A stretch of DNA of 56,666 nt from the NCBI GenBank assembly GCA_022791495.1, contig JAAVZE010000060.1, forward strand, positions 1 to 56,666. Direction: 5' to 3'. The stretch is from Eubacterium sp. GTDB lineage: Bacteria; Bacillota; Clostridia; Lachnospirales; Lachnospiraceae. Below, piece by piece: positions 54,101 through 56,666 of this stretch. The position numbers and the translations under genes were made by a program. A model generated the notes under the pieces. It was not told the DNA's origin. It ran no database searches and saw nothing but the letters and a program-made list of their open reading frames with translations. Position 1 is the first letter of the stretch; the number at the start of each line of letters is the position of its first letter.

Positions 54101-55066
54101 ATTGCGGTAAATAAAGCGAAGGCGATGAAATATTCCCTTACGGTGGCCCAGGTATTCCAGCAGATCAACGGAAAGATCAAGGATGCGTCTACGGCAACTA
54201 CCGTTTCCACCGATACAGAAGAGCTGAATGTGTATGTCAGCGACGATCAGGATGCGTCCATGAAACGGACGGACATCCAGAAAATGAAGATTGAGTACAC
54301 GGATACGGAGACTCAGAAGACAAAAAAGGTGAAACTGAGCAAAATCGCAGATTTTAGTCTTGCCGATTCACCCAAGTCCATCAACCGCAATAAGCAGACT
54401 CGTTATATGACGGTTTCAGCAGTGGTGGATGACGACCACAATATCGGTCTGGTCAGCAATGAACTCAGAGAGACACTAAAAGATTATGAGATTCCGGCAG
54501 GTTACGAACTGGAATATACCGGAGAAGATGAGAATATCAATGAGTCCATGGGACAGGTGGCGCTGATGTTTATCGTGGGAGTACTGTTTATGTACCTGAT
54601 CATGGTTGCCCAGTTCCAGTCGCTGCTCTCACCCTTTATCATCCTGTTTACGATTCCCCTTGCCTTTACTGGAGGATTTCTGGGACTCTGGGTATCCGGC
54701 AGTGAGATTAGCGTCATCGCAATGATCGGATTTGTTATGCTTTCCGGTATTATCGTAAACAATGGAATCGTGCTGGTAGACTATATCAACCAGTTGAGGG
54801 AGCAGGGAATGAACAAACTGGATGCCATCGTGGAGGCAGGCCAGACAAGGCTTCGTCCGATCCTTATGACCGCCATTACAACGATTCTAGGTCTGGTGCC
54901 GATGGTAGTCAGCGGGGACAGCGGATCAGATATGGTGCGGCCGATGGCCATCGTTACCATTGGAGGACTGATCTATGGTACGCTGCTCACCCTGTTTGTG
55001 GTTCCTTGTATCTATGCGATCCTCAACCGTAAGAAAGATGTTAAGTTTGAAGATTTAGGAAAATAG
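51122..55066 (+). CDS. RND-family exporter with a long coiled-coil insertion
   Basis: A protein of 1314 residues, about 270-290 longer than common HAE1/AcrB-type RND pumps. Helix one (about residues 11-28) is followed by porter sequence (AGASPEEVE). Residues about 190-480 then form a Lys/Glu/Gln/Ala-rich coiled coil, after which the standard RND order resumes, with VDNSVVVIEN in helix four as the proton-relay segment, a second porter half and the final helices. No membrane-fusion-protein gene is nearby. The coil may do the job of such a partner in a Gram-positive envelope (inference). Start GTG follows AAAAGGAGGAATAAAAG. A divergent TetR gene probably regulates it. Confidence 0.9.
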   Translation: MLPKLSVKKPYTVLVAVVLILVLGFLSFRNMSTDLMPDMELPYAIVMTTYAGASPEEVETAVTKPVEQAMASISNMKEVSSVSNSNVSVVILEFNESTDMNAATIDMRESLDMVSAQWDDTIGSPTIMKLNPDMMPIMVAAVDYDKMDSTQVTEKAENDVIPELESVEGVASVNASGKVRKKVEVIIQQDKIDKMNKKVKDAVEGKLDDASKKISDNKEKIESGKKTLNQKQEETAQKLAEGEAEIAKNSEKMEKTLETLNTNLKTLESKEKTVLDSEKKLNEGMVQLRTQKTQLETTVKSLTSAKDGLVQLQTGLNGLNAQKKALEAQIAATGGNQELNIKLESVKAQIEVIQAKLKEQGIKEEDLTAKIAEIESGLAQAQAGLTKINTEETKLVKSKKEITKGKKQIQEAKKKLTDAKAKLQKGQISLEEAAQELSKQKVLAAIKLSVAEAEVTSGESKLNEAETALKDSTKATKENTNLDKIITKSMVEQILSAENFDMPAGYIAEKDASYLVRVGDKLESDGEIQDLVICDMGLDGLDPIKLSDVADVAVTNNADEVYAMVNGNPAVALTMEKATGYSTGDVTDRLLEQFEELEESEEGLHISVLMNQGVYIDLVVDSVVQNLLYGGILSILILLLFLWDLRPTIIVACSIPLSVVTAIVLMYFSGVSLNVISLSGLALGVGMLVDNSVVVIENIFRLRNEEGYSVKEASIEGAKQVAGAILASTLTTVCVFAPIIFTEGITRQLFTDLALTLAYSLLASLVVGLTLVPAMSQGMLRRTKEHRGRFLPKVQNAYGTLLSVLLKKKILVFLGSFILLVLFAVLSASRGTTFMPDMESTQMTITVSPPEDNKAMPESDLQEMSTEAMNRILEIDGIHTVGAMSGGGTMSMMSGGGNAVSMYVLLDEDTPHSNKDLKKEIERKTKDIACDIEVNTSAMDMGSMFGSGITLQIKGKDLDKLQKISEEIMAKVEKIEGIAEVSNGMEEGNKEFRIAVNKAKAMKYSLTVAQVFQQINGKIKDASTATTVSTDTEELNVYVSDDQDASMKRTDIQKMKIEYTDTETQKTKKVKLSKIADFSLADSPKSINRNKQTRYMTVSAVVDDDHNIGLVSNELRETLKDYEIPAGYELEYTGEDENINESMGQVALMFIVGVLFMYLIMVAQFQSLLSPFIILFTIPLAFTGGFLGLWVSGSEISVIAMIGFVMLSGIIVNNGIVLVDYINQLREQGMNKLDAIVEAGQTRLRPILMTAITTILGLVPMVVSGDSGSDMVRPMAIVTIGGLIYGTLLTLFVVPCIYAILNRKKDVKFEDLGK

Positions 55067-55079
55067 AGGGAAAATATAG

Positions 55080-55108
55080 TTGCACAGTATATGCAAACAT
55101 ACTATAAT
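55080..55108 (+). promoter_or_regulatory. Promoter of the racemase gene
   Basis: TTGCAC at 55080-55085, a 17-base spacer and a perfect TATAAT at 55103-55108. Transcription would begin near 55115, inside the left arm of the following hairpin, about 65 bases before the racemase start. Confidence 0.55.
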
Positions 55109-55110
55109 AA

Positions 55111-55146
55111 AAAGGTCACAGGGCATTGCCCAGGTGGCCTTTTATA
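55111..55146 (+). terminator. Hairpin with T-run after the exporter gene
   Basis: AAAGGTCAC at 55111-55119 pairs with GTGGCCTTT at 55134-55142 (one G-T pair), and GGGC/GCCC inside extends the stem. A TTTT run follows. It should end the exporter transcript, but it lies just downstream of the racemase promoter, so that transcript begins within it. Confidence 0.6.
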
Positions 55147-55179
55147 ATAGTAGGAAATATAAAGGAGTGGATATAGAAT

Positions 55180-55992
55180 ATGGATGCACCGATTGGAGTA
55201 TTTGACTCTGGAGTGGGAGGACTGACGGTTGTCAAAGAGATCATGCGGCAGCTGCCGGGAGAAAATCTGGTCTATTTTGGAGACACCGCGAGAGTTCCCT
55301 ACGGAAGCAAATCCAAAATAACGGTATGCAAATACAGCAGGCAGATCGTGCGCTTTCTGCAGACAAAGAATGTCAAGGCTGTGGTAGTGGCATGCAACAC
55401 AGCCAGCGCCCTCGCTCTCGATGAGATCCGGGATGAGATCGATATTCCTGTCCTGGGAGTGGTAGAGCCGGGGGCAGTTATGGCAGCTAAGACCACAAGG
55501 ACAAAAAATATCGGTATCATCGGAACCGAGAGCACGATCAAAAGTGGGATCTATAATAAATTCCTGCATCGCATCGATCCGGATATCACGGTGGTGAGCA
55601 AGGCTTGTCCGCTGTTTGTGCCGCTGGTGGAAGAAGGGCTCTGGGAGGACCGGGTTACAGAGGATATTGTAGGCAGATATCTGCATGAGCTGAAAGAATA
55701 TGATATCGATGCGCTGATTCTTGGGTGTACCCATTATCCCCTGCTCCGAAGGATTATCGGCCAAGAGATGGGAGAAAATGTAAAATTGGTGAATCCTGCT
55801 TATGAAACGGCAAAATCCTTGAAAACACTTCTGACGGAGAAAGATCTGCTGAATACAACAGGAATAGATGAGAAAGAACCTTCATATGATTATTTTGTCA
55901 GTGATGGCGTGGAAAAATTTATTTCCTTTGCCGATGACGTGTTGTCCTGCCATGTGGAAAAGGCGGAGATCATTGATATAGAATCCTTTTAG
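55180..55992 (+). CDS. murI: Glutamate racemase
   Basis: A protein of 270 residues that makes D-glutamate for peptidoglycan. VFDSGVGGLTV opens the protein, PYGSKS follows, and the two catalytic cysteines are in ACNTASA (Cys72) and LGCTHYPLL (Cys183). The length is normal for the family. It begins behind AAAGGAGTGG, with a promoter at 55080-55108. The next gene, a cell-wall peptidase, starts 14 bases after its stop, so the two are likely cotranscribed. Confidence 0.96.
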   Translation: MDAPIGVFDSGVGGLTVVKEIMRQLPGENLVYFGDTARVPYGSKSKITVCKYSRQIVRFLQTKNVKAVVVACNTASALALDEIRDEIDIPVLGVVEPGAVMAAKTTRTKNIGIIGTESTIKSGIYNKFLHRIDPDITVVSKACPLFVPLVEEGLWEDRVTEDIVGRYLHELKEYDIDALILGCTHYPLLRRIIGQEMGENVKLVNPAYETAKSLKTLLTEKDLLNTTGIDEKEPSYDYFVSDGVEKFISFADDVLSCHVEKAEIIDIESF

Positions 55993-56006
55993 CAGGAGGT
56001 TTTTGG

Positions 56007-56666
56007 GTGGGGAATAAGGTAAAAAAAAGAAACAAGGGAATTTTTCACTGGAACAAAAGCGGATTCCGCTGGATTCTTCTTATGTTGTTATGTATTAGTG
56101 TGCCATTGGAGACCGGATGGATCCTCAATGGGGCAAAGGCAGCGAAAGTTCCGGTTTTGTCGGCAGAATCTGAGGAATTTCGGTGTTTTGATATCAAAGC
56201 GGAGGAACTGGCAGAGAAAGCCCCTCTCCGCGAGACGTATTTCCGGGAGCTGGCATTTCGATCCATGTATGGGGAAGCGAAGCGGGTGCCATTATTTTTC
56301 CGCTGGCAGGCAGAGGATGAGGTGGTAAGCTCATACCTGGATGCCTATGGGGCTGTACTCCGTGATATAAGCTGCTTTCCTGTGGCACTGGACGGCAGCG
56401 GAGAAGCGAGCTTTTCCTATGAAAATTCCTGGGGAAATGCCAGAAGTTATGGCGGTGACCGAAGGCATGAAGGGGTTGATATCATGACCTCAAACAATGT
56501 TCCTGGATATTTTCCCGCTGTGAGTATCTGTGACGGAGTGGTAGAAAAAATCGGCTGGCTGGAGCTGGGCGGATACCGCATAGGCATCCGGAGCGAGCAT
56601 GGGCTGTATGCCTATTATGCCCATCTGGACTCTTACCGCCAGGGGCTTGCGTCGGGGGATACAGTA
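56007..56666 (+). CDS. M23 family metallopeptidase, cut by the window end
   Basis: At least 220 residues, open to the end of the window, with no stop seen. A basic N-terminus and a single hydrophobic segment (about residues 20-36, WILLMLLCISVPLE) suggest a signal anchor. From about residue 145 comes the LytM/M23 fold: RRHEGVDIM provides the first zinc ligands (His and Asp), with VSICDGVVEKIGW and LYAYYAHLDSY after it. The final H-x-H ligand motif lies beyond the window. It probably cleaves peptide cross-links in peptidoglycan. GTG at 56007 lies 7 bases after GGAGG and 14 bases after murI. Confidence 0.85.
   Translation, partial: MGNKVKKRNKGIFHWNKSGFRWILLMLLCISVPLETGWILNGAKAAKVPVLSAESEEFRCFDIKAEELAEKAPLRETYFRELAFRSMYGEAKRVPLFFRWQAEDEVVSSYLDAYGAVLRDISCFPVALDGSGEASFSYENSWGNARSYGGDRRHEGVDIMTSNNVPGYFPAVSICDGVVEKIGWLELGGYRIGIRSEHGLYAYYAHLDSYRQGLASGDTV

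Overview
The window reads as chromosomal DNA of a low-to-mid GC Gram-positive anaerobe, most likely a Lachnospiraceae-type Clostridium. The evidence is strong AGGAGG ribosome binding sites, TTGACA/TATAAT-type promoters, teichoic-acid-type polymerases (TagB/TagF/TarIJ), a spore-type LysM-GH18 protein and no outer-membrane assembly genes. This placement rests on gene content and codon style, not on a database match. About 47 kb is one large cell-surface polysaccharide / wall-teichoic-acid-like locus. The last 9.5 kb is housekeeping and accessory genes.

Layout. (1) 0.04-29.5 kb, all + strand, probably a very long transcription unit led by a near-consensus promoter at 40-68. It holds: a GT-C-like membrane protein; CDP-3,6-dideoxyhexose genes rfbF, rfbG, rfbH; polyprenyl-phosphate glycosyltransferases, a GtrA flippase-like protein and several GT-C membrane glycosyltransferases (including YfhO and PMT-like proteins); a complete GDP-D-rhamnose set (manA, manC, gmd, rmd and a phosphohexomutase); a GT2-TagF fusion; a stand-alone copy of that fusion's linker; tarI and tarJ for CDP-ribitol; and a TagF-DUF115-like fusion. 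(2) 34.8-29.6 kb, - strand, a four-gene operon: a second TagF-DUF115-like fusion, a KdsB-like CMP-sugar synthetase, a pyruvate-aldolase-like enzyme with an extra C-terminal domain, and a KdsC-like phosphatase. (3) 35.1-47.0 kb, mixed strands: more glycosyltransferases (one fused to GtrA), two tandem LicD proteins, an O-antigen ligase/polymerase-like protein, a CapD/PglF-type 4,6-dehydratase and a TagB-like transferase. (4) 47.0-56.7 kb: an EAL c-di-GMP phosphodiesterase, a LysM-GH18 hydrolase, a TetR regulator divergent from a giant RND exporter, glutamate racemase, and an M23 peptidase cut by the window end.

How it fits together. Four activated precursors can be read from the genes: CDP-4-keto-3,6-dideoxyglucose (or a derivative), GDP-D-rhamnose, CDP-ribitol, and a CMP-linked 3-deoxy-ulosonic acid. 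Cytoplasmic GT2/GT4 enzymes and TagB/TagF/LicD-type phosphotransferases would build a polyol-phosphate-containing polymer. GT2 / GtrA / GT-C three-component systems would decorate it outside the membrane.

The most novel-looking part is the - strand operon. The PEP-dependent KdsA step expected for a Kdo-like sugar is absent. Its place is taken by a DRE-TIM metallo-aldolase of the 4-hydroxy-2-oxovalerate aldolase type, followed by KdsC-like and KdsB-like enzymes and flanked by TagF proteins carrying a sialyltransferase/Maf-like domain. This suggests a non-canonical route to a CMP-ulosonic acid used to modify a Gram-positive polyol-phosphate polymer. Regulatory DNA is also rich: a tandem palindrome over divergent promoters at 43.7 kb, a TetR operator at 50.95 kb, and clusters of long hairpins in otherwise tight operon spacers.
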